Of a stretch of 64,000 nt of DNA, positions 1-9,309 are shown in pieces (position 1 is the first letter of the stretch; each line of letters starts with the position of its first letter). Made by a program: the position numbers and the translations under genes. A model generated the notes under the pieces. It did not search any database and was not told where the DNA came from. It worked only from the letters and a program-made list of their open reading frames with translations. This DNA is from Companilactobacillus huachuanensis (GTDB lineage Bacteria > Bacillota > Bacilli > Lactobacillales > Lactobacillaceae). The stretch spans positions 109,646-173,645 of the forward strand of contig NZ_BJDF01000003.1 in NCBI RefSeq assembly GCF_005404815.1. The letters run 5' to 3'.

Positions 1-989
1 ATCAATATAACGATAATTATTGGGCGACAGTTGATCCGTATAAACTTCCTGGTACTACAGAAACTGATGCTGTTCAAAAGAATGCTGCTGGCGCTAAGGC
101 ATCAACGAAGAGTTTTGTCGGCGGTTCGGCATTTGGGAATATTGGTTCAATCGGAAACGTTGGATCTATTGCAATGGATTTCATAAATAATGATGGTGAT
201 TTAACAGCTCATAAATCATGGTTCTTGATGAATGATGGCGTAGTGGCCTTAGGAAGTGCAATTAACAATACTTCGAAGAATAAGGCTTTGACAGTGATTG
301 ATAATCGTAAGTTGGAAGATAATTCAAATTATACAATCTATGTTGATGGCAAAATTTATGAACCAAAATTGAATGATCCTCAGCAATTAGAAAAAGTTTC
401 TTCTATATACTTACAATCTGATAAGCCAGACGAATCAATTGGTTATAAGTTTATTACTCCTCAAAATCTCAATTTAGGATTAGTAGAACGTCAAGGCGCT
501 TGGTCAGAAATTAATACCGCTGAAAGTAGAACTGAATATATCAGAACCTACTTAGAAATTTATAAGGACCATGTTCAAAAGGATGATACTTATAATTACG
601 TAATCTATCCTAATGTAGATTTGAATGAATTTAACAACATCACAACTCCTAGGATCATTAAGAATACTAATGATGCCCAAATTGTTAAGAATGGTGCAAC
701 CACTGGTATTAATATTTTCAATGCCAGTGATGAAAAAGTTGATGGTATGGAATTCACTAATCCAATTTCAGTTACAAAGATTGATAATGGTAATCAAAAA
801 TTATTCGGAATTTCTGATCCCAGTCAAAATATCGGAGCGGAAACTACCTTCAAAATTAAAGATGATGGATATAGGTTACTAAGTAGCGATAAGAATTTGC
901 AAGTTGAGTTAGTTGATGGATATTGGAACGTTAGTCTTTTAACCAACGGACATAATGGTGCAACACATGTTCTATCATTAGCTAAGTAA
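1..989 (+). CDS. Polysaccharide lyase family 8 (hyaluronate-lyase type), C-terminal part
   Basis: The reading frame is open from base 3, so the 5' part of the gene lies outside the window and the internal ATG at 174 is not the start. The visible 328 or so residues match the beta-sandwich end of PL8 lyases (hyaluronate, chondroitin or xanthan lyases). The diagnostic stretch is SWFLMNDGVVALGSAINNT followed by an ENR/DNR-like turn. PL8 enzymes are secreted and cleave uronic-acid polysaccharides by beta-elimination. The catalytic Asn, His and Tyr lie in the missing N-terminal domain, so substrate cannot be told. No LPXTG motif or SLAP domain follows the sandwich. The gene fits a host-glycan-degrading lifestyle together with the N-glycan genes further right. 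Confidence 0.8.
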   Translation, partial: QYNDNYWATVDPYKLPGTTETDAVQKNAAGAKASTKSFVGGSAFGNIGSIGNVGSIAMDFINNDGDLTAHKSWFLMNDGVVALGSAINNTSKNKALTVIDNRKLEDNSNYTIYVDGKIYEPKLNDPQQLEKVSSIYLQSDKPDESIGYKFITPQNLNLGLVERQGAWSEINTAESRTEYIRTYLEIYKDHVQKDDTYNYVIYPNVDLNEFNNITTPRIIKNTNDAQIVKNGATTGINIFNASDEKVDGMEFTNPISVTKIDNGNQKLFGISDPSQNIGAETTFKIKDDGYRLLSSDKNLQVELVDGYWNVSLLTNGHNGATHVLSLAK

Positions 990-1002
990 CATGTAGTGTT
1001 AG

Positions 1003-1132
1003 TTAAATATGCCGTCTACAGAGCTGAAAAATATTCACGAGCTGTGCGAATCTATCTCTTAACAGTAAATTATTAACGATATTTTCACTGCCTACAAATA
1101 TTTCTCAGCCCTTACGATTATTGATTTTTTGT
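1003..1132 (-). repeat. Degenerate copy of the dispersed structured repeat
   Basis: It starts with gccgtctacagagctgaaaa and ends with aaatatttctcagcccttac. These are the two ends of the repeat in minus orientation. The middle has lost the three hairpins. It sits 14 bp after the lyase stop codon. Confidence 0.6.
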
Positions 1133-1161
1133 TCGTGTTATTTTGTCCAAAAATATAAATA

Positions 1162-1214
1162 AAAATCCAGATAATCAAAGGAGTTGTTAAAACTTCTAAG
1201 GTTATCTGGATTTT
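1162..1214 (+). terminator. Rho-independent terminator-like hairpin
   Basis: A 14-bp perfect inverted repeat (aaaatccagataac and its complement) encloses a 25-base loop and is followed by an AT-rich stretch (ttattattttatt). It lies downstream of the lyase gene. Confidence 0.6.
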
Positions 1215-1271
1215 ATTATTTTATTAGTTGATTTTGTTTAAAATAATCAGAAATCAATTCTTTCCAAAAAA

Positions 1272-1456
1272 TTAGTTGGAAGAGCTGAGCGTATTCATAT
1301 GCAGCGAAAGTGGCGTTATTGCTTCAGCAATTACACCACCGGACGTGTTGAAGACTCGCGGTTTTTGCGAGGCTTCAACCGAGGTTTGAGACCGCATTTT
1401 GGCTCAGGCCGTTCCGCGCAGCATAATGAATACGCTCAGATCTGGAAACGGCATAC
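1272..1456 (+). repeat. Dispersed structured repeat, full core copy
   Basis: The outer stem pairs gagctgagcgtattcat with atgaatacgctcagatc. The inner cG pair is a compensated change from the aT pair seen in other copies. Three internal hairpins follow the family pattern. The 3' end (ctggaaacggcatac) lies just before the 3' end of the convergent FMN reductase gene. Confidence 0.85.
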
Positions 1457-1473
1457 TTCAATAAACTCTTGTT

Positions 1474-2022
1474 TTAATATCTATTCAACAGCTCAACATA
1501 AGCGTCAACAATACTTTGTAGGAAGCCAACTGTTCCTTCAGAAACATTGCCATTGTCATCAAGAATCTTTGTAACATTTCCAATATATGCTTCTGGTTGT
1601 TGCAATGTAGGCATATCTAAGAATACTAATGATTGACGTAGGGCATGATTAGCACCAAATCCACTGATAGCACCAGGTGAAACGCTGACTACTGCGGCAG
1701 GTTTCTTTTCCCAAGCATTTGCACCATAGGGACGTGAACCAACATCAATAGCGTTCTTCAAACCACCAGGGATTGAACGGTTATATTCAGGAGTTACAAA
1801 TAGCACACCAGCAGCGTCCTTGATCTTGTTTCTGAATTCTGTGTATTCTGTAGGGACATTTTCAGGTGTATCAATATCCTCGTTATAAAGTGGCAAATTA
1901 CCAAATTCCACGAATTCTGGTTCGTAGTCACTAGGGAACAATTTCATCATGTTTTTAGCAATCTGTTTTGAGAATGAGCCTTCACGTAAACTACCTACGA
2001 TTACAGCAATTTTCTTTGACAT
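1474..2022 (-). CDS. NADPH-dependent FMN reductase family oxidoreductase
   Basis: A 182-residue flavodoxin-fold protein. The N-terminal GSLREGSFS loop is the usual FMN-phosphate-binding motif of the FMN_red family. The central PEYNRSIPGGLKNAIDVGSR segment is the second flavin-contacting motif of this family. Such enzymes reduce FMN, quinones, azo dyes or chromate with NAD(P)H in the cytoplasm. The true substrate cannot be read from the sequence. The ATG is preceded by ggaggtattta, an excellent ribosome binding site. The gene stands alone, convergent with a repeat copy, and its length is normal for the family. Confidence 0.88.
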   Translation of the reverse strand: MSKKIAVIVGSLREGSFSKQIAKNMMKLFPSDYEPEFVEFGNLPLYNEDIDTPENVPTEYTEFRNKIKDAAGVLFVTPEYNRSIPGGLKNAIDVGSRPYGANAWEKKPAAVVSVSPGAISGFGANHALRQSLVFLDMPTLQQPEAYIGNVTKILDDNGNVSEGTVGFLQSIVDAYVELLNRY

Positions 2023-2218
2023 TTAAAATACCTCCATTACTTTCGATATTTCTAAATTATCACAAAAAAAATTATTCAACAAATATTTGTTCTCGCAAAC
2101 AAATATTTTCTTATTTTAACGAAATCGGTTACAAAAATATTGATAGAAGTATCACAATATGTTAAAATATCTTCTTTTGATTAATTATTGATAATATATT
2201 TAGATTTTTTTGATACTT

Positions 2219-2287
2219 ATTACAAAGCTATTACAAAAACTCGGCTCGAATGAATTTTCTTATTGTTCCTGTAATCTGTTTGTTATA
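2219..2287. promoter_or_regulatory. Two WalR-type boxes upstream of the 3D-domain gene
   Basis: The WalR consensus is TGTWAH-N5-TGTWAH. At 2271-2287 the plus strand reads TGTAAT-ctgtt-TGTTAT. At 2219-2235 the minus strand reads TGTAAT-agctt-TGTAAT. Both fit the consensus at every position. They lie 50 to 120 bp upstream of a secreted cell-wall gene, the kind of gene WalRK controls. Confidence 0.6.
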
Positions 2288-2337
2288 TTTATCTTGTATA
2301 GTTGCTTTTGGTAAACATACAACCGGGGAGAGATTAG

Positions 2338-3012
2338 TTGCTAAAGCAAATTAAATTAGATGCACTACTTATTATCAGTTTGATCATCACAGGGGGAATG
2401 GGATATTCAGTTGCCTATGCTGCGGATTCATCGACAAACGAGGTAAGTAATACAACAGATTTTCAAAAAACATTAACTAACTTGGAAACAAAACAAGCTG
2501 TTAATGATGATGCTAATACACTAAATAAAAAGGTATCATTATCAGACAATAAGGAATTCATGCCTGGTATTCAAAATAGTGAAAAGGATCCAAATATGGG
2601 AGACGTTACAACTGAGTCCAATGATGACCAAACTGTTGACCATGCACCATTCCAAACTTCACAACCAGAACAAATCGAAGAATCACAACAAGCAATCACA
2701 CAAGCGGCCGCAGAGCCACCAGTAGAAATGCAATCAACAGGTAGAAATGTTGGTACATTTAAAATTAGTTTTTATGATCCAGCAGTTCTAGGGTCAGATA
2801 TGGGTTATTCAGGAGTTGCTACAAATTTGAGTGTGATTCCACGTTGGTCACGTTTGAAGATTACTACAGCTCAAGGGGATGTCTATTATCGAACTGTTAA
2901 CGATACCGGAACATTCGCCTATGACAATCCATATCAAATCGATATGGCAATGCCAAATAGCATGATTCCTTCTTATGGAATTACTAGTGCTACTGTCGAA
3001 ATCATCGGCTAA
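2338..3012 (+). CDS. Secreted 3D-domain cell wall protein
   Basis: A 224-residue protein with a signal peptide of about 28 residues (basic start, hydrophobic core, then VAYAADSS). A low-complexity Gln/Asn/Asp/Glu-rich linker follows to about residue 135. The C-terminal 85 residues look like a 3D domain (double-psi beta-barrel, MltA/RlpA-related). Its acidic motif is NDTG...YQIDMAMP. Such proteins are small muralytic or wall-binding factors. The start is TTG at 2338, chosen because ggggag lies 7 bases upstream and the signal peptide begins right there. Two WalR-type boxes upstream suggest control by the WalRK wall-stress system. Enzymatic activity is not proven by the sequence. Confidence 0.75.
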   Translation: MLKQIKLDALLIISLIITGGMGYSVAYAADSSTNEVSNTTDFQKTLTNLETKQAVNDDANTLNKKVSLSDNKEFMPGIQNSEKDPNMGDVTTESNDDQTVDHAPFQTSQPEQIEESQQAITQAAAEPPVEMQSTGRNVGTFKISFYDPAVLGSDMGYSGVATNLSVIPRWSRLKITTAQGDVYYRTVNDTGTFAYDNPYQIDMAMPNSMIPSYGITSATVEIIG

Positions 3013-3059
3013 AGTGAAATGTTTTATTTGAACTAAAGGTTGAAAGCACGAAAATAGAT

Positions 3060-3110
3060 CACACCTCTTAAGACACTTGAGGTGTGGTGGAAAAAAACAG
3101 TTTTTTTTCA
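3060..3110 (+). terminator. Hairpin with downstream T tract
   Basis: cacacctc at 3060 pairs with gaggtgtg at 3079. The tract cagttttttttc follows after about 18 bases, so this is a weak terminator candidate. It sits inside the left end of the decayed IS4-family element. Confidence 0.4.
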
Positions 3111-3956
3111 ATGTGAAGGATTATCTATTAGCCTGATAGGGCCACTAGGTAATCCTTTTATAAATTTGTCAAAAATTTGATTCAACACTGAGGAATCCAT
3201 TTCAAAAGTACCAACTAGACCATTATCGACTTTATCAACCAATTTAGTGCATCAACGAATGCAATATCAGGTAAACTTCGTCTATAATCATAAATTATAT
3301 CGCCTATCGTTCGATCATCGATATATTCTCGCTGGTTTGGGGCGAGAACATCGTAAGCAAATGCAACGAAAGCCAAGGGCCATACAATCCATCATACTTT
3401 TTTAGTTTTTTTGAGCATTCCCACTGCAAAAAGGCCGTGTTGGAGTAATTCCAAGAACATACGAGGTGAAGCTATACCAGCTATCAAAAAGAACATACTT
3501 AGCTTTTATGCCGCTTTTTACAGCAAAATCTATTAGTTCAAGAGCTACTTCATTCATCTTACGTTGTGCTTGATCACGATTTTTATATGCCAAGGAACGT
3601 TTATCAAAGCATTTAAAAACACCTAACTGATTCTTCTTTTTTGACGATGACATTAATGCAAAGTTAATTGGCAAAAAAGTATTTCCGTCACTCCAACCTA
3701 CGGTTAGAGTGCGGAATTATTTAAACAATTTCTAACAGTCTTTGTTGTAAATAATTTACTTTTATCGGCTCTGAAAAATGGAATAACATTTAAAAACAGC
3801 CGTTATAAGTCACTCTAATAAGACAGTTACCCTAACACCTTTTGTCTTACTGATATTTGCGGAACGCAAAATATCAGATAAGTGTACCAATTTAGAAAAT
3901 TTATGAAACGAATGGTGAACTGAAGTGTTTGAATGTTGTAAAATAGTCATGGACAT
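3108..3956 (-). pseudogene. IS4-family transposase, frameshifted and internally deleted
   Basis: The gene would start at the ATG ending at 3956, which has aaaggag upstream. The N-terminal piece reads SKLVHLSDILRSANISKTKG. After a frameshift it continues as RADKSKLFTTKTVRNCLNN. The frame then jumps across a deletion to TVGWSDGNTFLPINFALMSS and AKYVLFDSWYS, typical of the IS4 DDE core. Another frameshift gives HGLFAVGMLKKTKK, and a last segment (EYIDDRTIGDIIYDYRRSLP) leads to the stop at 3108. At least four lesions mean it cannot make a transposase. Family assignment rests on these motifs only. Confidence 0.75.
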
Positions 3957-4032
3957 GAATACTCCTTTATATATTGGTTTTGGCGACTTAATTATAAGGA
4001 TATGAGTAAGCTCATGTCTATTTTTATACAAT

Positions 4033-4052
4033 AAAACCCCGGCATGCCGGGG
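4033..4052 (-). terminator. Terminator for the ABC exporter transcript
   Basis: A perfect 16-bp palindrome (CCCCGGCATGCCGGGG) is followed on the minus strand by ttttattg. It lies 108 bp after the exporter stop codon, inside the right end of the IS4-family remnant. Confidence 0.7.
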
Positions 4053-4159
4053 TCATTGTATGTTATTCAACTTTCAACCTTTAGTTTGAACTAAAACATA
4101 AACTAACTAAAAAAGATTTCCAAATTAAATTACCTTCGTCACAGCCTAATGCACTGATG

Positions 4160-6070
4160 TTATTCGTACGACAATGCTTCAATCGGATCCAGCTTAGCAG
4201 CTTTACGTGCTGGCGCCCAAGAGGCTACCAGACTAATGATTACCCCAGTTAAAATGGCAAAGATCATATAGCCGGGGACGACTTGGATGATGCTGTAGTG
4301 AACGAAGTTTTTGGCGACGATATTGATTGCGAGTCCCGATAGTTCAGCTAAAACGAGTCCGAAAGCACTATACAGAATGCCTAAGATCATGGCTTCGGAG
4401 ACGAATAGTGTTCGGATATCTGATTTGCGGACACCTAACGCCCGTAGAATTCCAATTTCTTTGGTTCGCGTGCCAACACTAATGTAGAGCACAACGATAA
4501 TCATAATAGCTGAAACAATCAGTGATATCGCGGCAATCCCCGCGAGCACGTAGGAAGCTAAGGTGACATACTGGTTGATTGTGTTAATGTACGAACCTAC
4601 TCCGGTCAACTTATAATTAAGCTTCTTTGCTTGAGCTTCAAATGATTTGACATCTTTGAGTTGGTTGACGGTAACGGCAAGAAACGTCGGTTTGAGCTCC
4701 ACGTTCTGGTCCTTAGCCATTTTGGCCACTGTTTGCCAGCTAAGTACAGCTGTATTACTAGACTTTGTGAAGCCGACCACATTGACCTTTTTCTTTAATA
4801 GGACAGGCCGTTGGTGCATGTCAGTCGCGTTGACGTAGACAGTCACTTTTTTACCAAGTAGTGCTTGGTAGTGATGCTTGTTATATTTCTTAGCAATGTC
4901 ACGACTGAGCACAATCGTGTTGGTACGCGTCGGATTCTGCCCCTTGATGAGGTTCTTGCGCAAGAATGTTCGATTAAAAGTCTGGGAGTATGAGGTCGAT
5001 ACGTTGCGGCCGTGGTACTGAACCTGGACGCTAGGCATGAAGAAACCCTTCTCGACTTTAGTGACGTGAGGGAGGCCTTTCAGTTTATAAACATCTTTGG
5101 GAGTCATTTGAACTGCCGCGTCATTTCCATCTTTGGCTTTATGCGTCACCTCGCTGGTCGTCGGATTCAGGTTTCCGCTGATTTCATGACCAATGTATCC
5201 TCCGATACCTCGGCCGAGTGCCAACATGAGCACAACGCTGAAGATACCAACCGCGCCTCCCAACGTAATTAATAAATTGGTGCCAAAGTTTCGTTGCATA
5301 TGCTTCAACGCCATTTGGATGATTGTACGAAAACGAAAGTGCCGGCCCTTTAACGTGGAACTCTGAGTCACCACGCTGTATGGTTTCCTCAGTATTTCAT
5401 CCCGGTCAAGAATGCCGTGGTCCAAATGAACAATCCGAGTTCCATAATCAGCAACGGCCTGTGAGTGAGTGACGGCTATCACCAGTTTACCTTTAGTAGC
5501 AATCGTATCCAGTAATTTTAAGATTTCCTGGGTGTTCTGCTCGTCCAAAGCACCTGTTGGCTCATCCGCGATAATAATCTGTGGGTCGGTCGCCAAGGCT
5601 CGGGCAATCGCCACCCGTTGTTTTTGACCGCCAGAAAGTTGATTTGGATAAACGTTTTCGCGCTTGTCCAAACCAACTTCGGCCAGTAAATGCTGTGCTT
5701 TTTCGACCTGATCAGAGTGAGTGAGAGTGGTCATTTCCAGACCAATCAAAACATTTTCTAGAATAGTCAGGTGACTAATTAGATTGAAAGATTGGAAAAT
5801 AAAACCGATATTTTCGCGGCGATACTGATCGAGGTCGCGTTCGTTCATCTGTTTGAGTGAATGTCCGTTAACGCTGACATCACCCAAATAATCGCTATCC
5901 AAACCAGCAATGATGTTCATCAGTGTTGACTTACCGCCGCCAGACTCACCGACAATGGATACGAACTCGCCAGGTACAAATGTTGCATTGATTCCGTTAA
6001 GTACGGGTAAAACAGTACCGTCCGCTAAGTGATACGATTTATGAATATTGTTAATCTCTAAAACATTCAT
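4160..6070 (-). CDS. MacB-type ABC transporter, fused ATPase and FtsX permease
   Basis: A 636-residue fusion. Residues 1-225 form an LolD/MacB-type ATPase with Walker A GESGGGKST, signature LSGGQKQR and Walker B IIIADEPTGALD. One membrane helix near residue 260 is followed by a MacB-like extracellular domain (about 290-500). Three C-terminal helices then form an FtsX domain ending in PARKAAKLDPIEALSYE. Family members expel peptides, antibiotics or lipoproteins, or sense cell-wall antimicrobials. The start ATG follows a ggaggcattta site. It is the last gene of a TetR-controlled unit with two tandem small membrane peptides. The segment 4.1-5.9 kb is visibly richer in G+C than its surroundings, which suggests acquisition by transfer. 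Confidence 0.88.
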   Translation of the reverse strand: MNVLEINNIHKSYHLADGTVLPVLNGINATFVPGEFVSIVGESGGGKSTLMNIIAGLDSDYLGDVSVNGHSLKQMNERDLDQYRRENIGFIFQSFNLISHLTILENVLIGLEMTTLTHSDQVEKAQHLLAEVGLDKRENVYPNQLSGGQKQRVAIARALATDPQIIIADEPTGALDEQNTQEILKLLDTIATKGKLVIAVTHSQAVADYGTRIVHLDHGILDRDEILRKPYSVVTQSSTLKGRHFRFRTIIQMALKHMQRNFGTNLLITLGGAVGIFSVVLMLALGRGIGGYIGHEISGNLNPTTSEVTHKAKDGNDAAVQMTPKDVYKLKGLPHVTKVEKGFFMPSVQVQYHGRNVSTSYSQTFNRTFLRKNLIKGQNPTRTNTIVLSRDIAKKYNKHHYQALLGKKVTVYVNATDMHQRPVLLKKKVNVVGFTKSSNTAVLSWQTVAKMAKDQNVELKPTFLAVTVNQLKDVKSFEAQAKKLNYKLTGVGSYINTINQYVTLASYVLAGIAAISLIVSAIMIIVVLYISVGTRTKEIGILRALGVRKSDIRTLFVSEAMILGILYSAFGLVLAELSGLAINIVAKNFVHYSIIQVVPGYMIFAILTGVIISLVASWAPARKAAKLDPIEALSYE

Positions 6071-6095
6071 TAAATGCCTCCAGAAGCAGATTGAC

Positions 6096-6108
6096 CTAAC
6101 GATGTTAG
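6096..6108. promoter_or_regulatory. TetR operator 1, before the exporter gene
   Basis: The 13-bp palindrome CTAAC-gat-GTTAG lies between the proximal small peptide gene and the ABC exporter start. The same palindrome occurs five times between 6096 and 6553 and I saw it nowhere else nearby. Confidence 0.7.
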
Positions 6109-6125
6109 ATTAATCGCAAAAAAAT

Positions 6126-6236
6126 TTATTTCCGATCATGACGAACTTGTTTGAAAGTGGCATCCATGCCTTTTAACGTTACTGCTGTTAAGAAAATACC
6201 TACCATAACAATAGAAACTGTAATAATTACAACCAT
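6126..6236 (-). CDS. 36-residue single-span membrane peptide, proximal copy
   Basis: ATG (ending at 6236) with ggaggaattaaac directly upstream opens a frame of 36 codons. The product starts MVVIITVSIVMVGIFL, a single hydrophobic helix, and ends in a polar tail with KGMDATFKQVRHDRK. The next copy upstream differs at one residue (Val to Ala in the tail). I do not recognise a family. The good ribosome binding site, the duplication and the mostly silent differences argue that it is translated. Its place between TetR operators and the exporter suggests a partner subunit, an exported peptide or a sensor of the same system. Confidence 0.7.
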   Translation of the reverse strand: MVVIITVSIVMVGIFLTAVTLKGMDATFKQVRHDRK

Positions 6237-6271
6237 GTTTAATTCCTCCAATTTAAAATTAATAAGTTAAC

Positions 6272-6284
6272 CTAACAATGTTAG
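6272..6284. promoter_or_regulatory. TetR operator 2, between the two peptide genes
   Basis: CTAAC-aat-GTTAG sits upstream of the proximal small peptide gene, 176 bp from operator 1. Each copy of the 175-bp tandem repeat therefore carries one operator and one small gene. Confidence 0.7.
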
Positions 6285-6300
6285 ATTAATCGCAAAAAAT

Positions 6301-6411
6301 TTATTTCCGATCATGACGAGCTTGTTTGAAAGTGGCATCCATGCCCTTTAACGTTACCGCTGTTAAGAAAATACCTACCATAACAATAGAAACCGTAATA
6401 ATTACAACCAT
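6301..6411 (-). CDS. 36-residue single-span membrane peptide, distal copy
   Basis: This is the promoter-proximal gene of the exporter unit. It has the same length, the same ribosome binding site and the same protein as the copy at 6126-6236, except for Ala in place of Val in the basic tail (KQARHDRK). The nucleotide differences between copies are few and mostly synonymous. The two genes and their operators form a 175-bp direct repeat, which looks like a recent tandem duplication kept under selection. Both genes are far below usual annotation cut-offs. Function is unknown. Confidence 0.7.
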   Translation of the reverse strand: MVVIITVSIVMVGIFLTAVTLKGMDATFKQARHDRK

Positions 6412-6446
6412 GTTTAATTCCTCCAATTTAAAATTAATAGGTCAAC

Positions 6447-6553
6447 CTAACGATGTTAGATTAACAAATACATTCTAACACCGTTAGGTTGACTGTCAAG
6501 CCCTTTAACCAAAAAAAGCGTGGTATACTGATGACATAACCTAACAATGTTAG
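6447..6553. promoter_or_regulatory. Divergent TetR-controlled promoter region with three operators
   Basis: Operators CTAAC-NNN-GTTAG lie at 6447-6459, 6475-6487 and 6541-6553. On the minus strand, -35 TTGACA (6494-6499) and -10 TAGAAT (6472-6477) are 16 bp apart with an operator in the spacer. On the plus strand an extended -10 (TGgTATACT, 6521-6529) precedes the operator next to the tetR start. Both directions should be shut by the same repressor. Confidence 0.7.
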
Positions 6554-6568
6554 AGTGGAGATGATGAC

Positions 6569-7147
6569 GTGAAACTGGATCAACAGACAATTCAATTAGC
6601 TGCAATTACGCTATTGAATGAAAATGGCTTAGAGGCTCTTTCCATGCGATCATTGGCAAAGGCACTGGATGTAAAGGCTGCATCACTTTATTTCCATTTT
6701 AAAAATAGAAATGCATTGATGGAAGGTATTGCTGAACTAATTTCTGGCCGTATCTGTCAGCGCTTGGTTAAGGTCAAAGACTGTGATTTTTACCAATTGG
6801 CTCACATTTTGCGAGAAGAATTGAAACGGGTTAATGACTCACCTAAGATTTTTGAAAGTACCTATCCCTTTACACCTAACAGGACGAAATTAATTATGCT
6901 GGGCATGAAATTGATGCAGGACCTAGGGGTGGACAAGCAGCATTTGACAGTCGCGGGAAACATGGGTAATAATTTTGTTCTGTCTTATGTAGCTGACGAA
7001 CAGTACTTTGCACGGGACACTGAGCGACAGATGCCTTCCGAGTTTGCTGCACAATTTACCTCACCAATTGACTTAGCCAACCCAGATGAGGCCTTCGACT
7101 ATGGACTGAATGTCTTTATTCATGGCCTGCAAGCGACCGCCAAGTAG
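6569..7147 (+). CDS. TetR-family repressor of the divergent peptide/exporter unit
   Basis: A 192-residue protein. Residues 1-50 form a TetR-type helix-turn-helix (LSMRSLAKALDVKAASLYFHFKNR). The rest is a helical ligand domain like that of tetracycline-repressor-type TetR_C proteins. The start is GTG at 6569, with gtggag about 9 bases upstream. The gene is read away from the small peptide and exporter genes, and an operator overlaps its expected transcription start, so autoregulation is likely. The five 13-bp palindromes in its neighbourhood are the obvious binding sites. The inducer is unknown, presumably the exported compound. Confidence 0.88.
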   Translation: MKLDQQTIQLAAITLLNENGLEALSMRSLAKALDVKAASLYFHFKNRNALMEGIAELISGRICQRLVKVKDCDFYQLAHILREELKRVNDSPKIFESTYPFTPNRTKLIMLGMKLMQDLGVDKQHLTVAGNMGNNFVLSYVADEQYFARDTERQMPSEFAAQFTSPIDLANPDEAFDYGLNVFIHGLQATAK

Positions 7148-7395
7148 TTGGTATTACGAAATTTCAATCAGCAATGGTTCAAATTTCTATGAAGATGTCA
7201 AAGGAATACTTCGGAATGTCACAAATAGAGAAGGCGATAGGCATTGGTCTTGTATTTTTAAATCTTGATTAACAATACCGCTTTAAAAAATGAGCCTTCT
7301 ATATCGACTAAACTAGGGGATTCTTCTGTTCGATTAATCCACTATCCACTTAAAAGTAATCAATTTTAATAACATATATTTTGTCCACCAACTAA
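7148..7395. other. Non-coding stretch, nothing recognised
   Basis: No start with a ribosome binding site, protein similarity or repeat could be seen between the tetR stop and the next hairpin. Confidence 0.5.
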
Positions 7396-7430
7396 AAAAT
7401 GCCTCCCACACATCAAGTGAGAGGCATTTT
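7396..7430. terminator. Terminator-like hairpin
   Basis: aatgcctc and gaggcatt pair around a short cac/gtg extension. A run of A precedes the stem and tttt follows it, so it can act in both directions. Confidence 0.65.
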
Positions 7431-7524
7431 ATTGATTAATAATTTAAATTAGTCATTACGTTAAAAGAATCACCTTAGATATCATGTGGTCATTATAGAC
7501 AATTTCATTTTTGAAGAAAGTTGC

Positions 7525-7632
7525 TTAAAAAATACCGACCCATGCACCTAGAATACTAATAACAGCAATATCAGCAATTATTACTCCCTTATTAAGTAAC
7601 AAATAAATTATTCCAAAGGCACCTAATGGTAA
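7525..7632 (-). pseudogene. 3' fragment of a membrane protein, possibly a mannose-type PTS EIID
   Basis: A 35-codon minus-strand frame reads LPLGAFGIIYLLLNKGV and ends IADIAVISILGAWVGIF before a stop. The layout (short helix, basic turn, final helix ending in a Gly-rich GIF) resembles the C terminus of PTS EIID subunits. No start or upstream domain remains, since the dispersed repeat begins about 35 bp upstream. The family assignment is tentative. Confidence 0.35.
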
Positions 7633-7666
7633 AAATTTTTTTTAGTTAGTTCTTTAATTCTTTAAT

Positions 7667-9293
<1,627 letters not shown>

Positions 9294-9309
9294 TTACTCC
9301 TCTAAAAAT

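Larger units (their letters stand above)
3031..4086 (-). mobile_element. Decayed IS4-family element bounded by 16-bp inverted repeats
   Basis: AACTAAAGGTTGAAAG at 3031-3046 is the exact reverse complement of CTTTCAACCTTTAGTT at 4071-4086. Between them lie broken pieces of one transposase gene on the minus strand. The same 16-bp ends close the longer copies of the dispersed repeat found elsewhere in the window. No clear target duplication is visible. The total length (1056 bp) is short for this family, consistent with the internal deletion in the gene. Confidence 0.55.

Noticed and set aside
1299..1574. Open frame covering the repeat copy at 1272-1456
   Set aside because: It consists of repeat sequence and the antisense of the FMN reductase 3' end. 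It has no ribosome binding site. Similar frames in other copies (27345-27609, 29985-30177, 43308-43945, 45464-45664, 59457-59663) are not conserved as proteins.
3402..4031. Two separate small minus-strand genes in the IS4-family remnant
   Set aside because: Both are pieces of one transposase in different frames, with an internal deletion between them.
6126..6411. The 36-residue peptides as known holin-like or type I toxin peptides
   Set aside because: Length and single helix would fit, but no sequence motif of a known family is visible and no antisense RNA promoter was found. The operators link them to the exporter.
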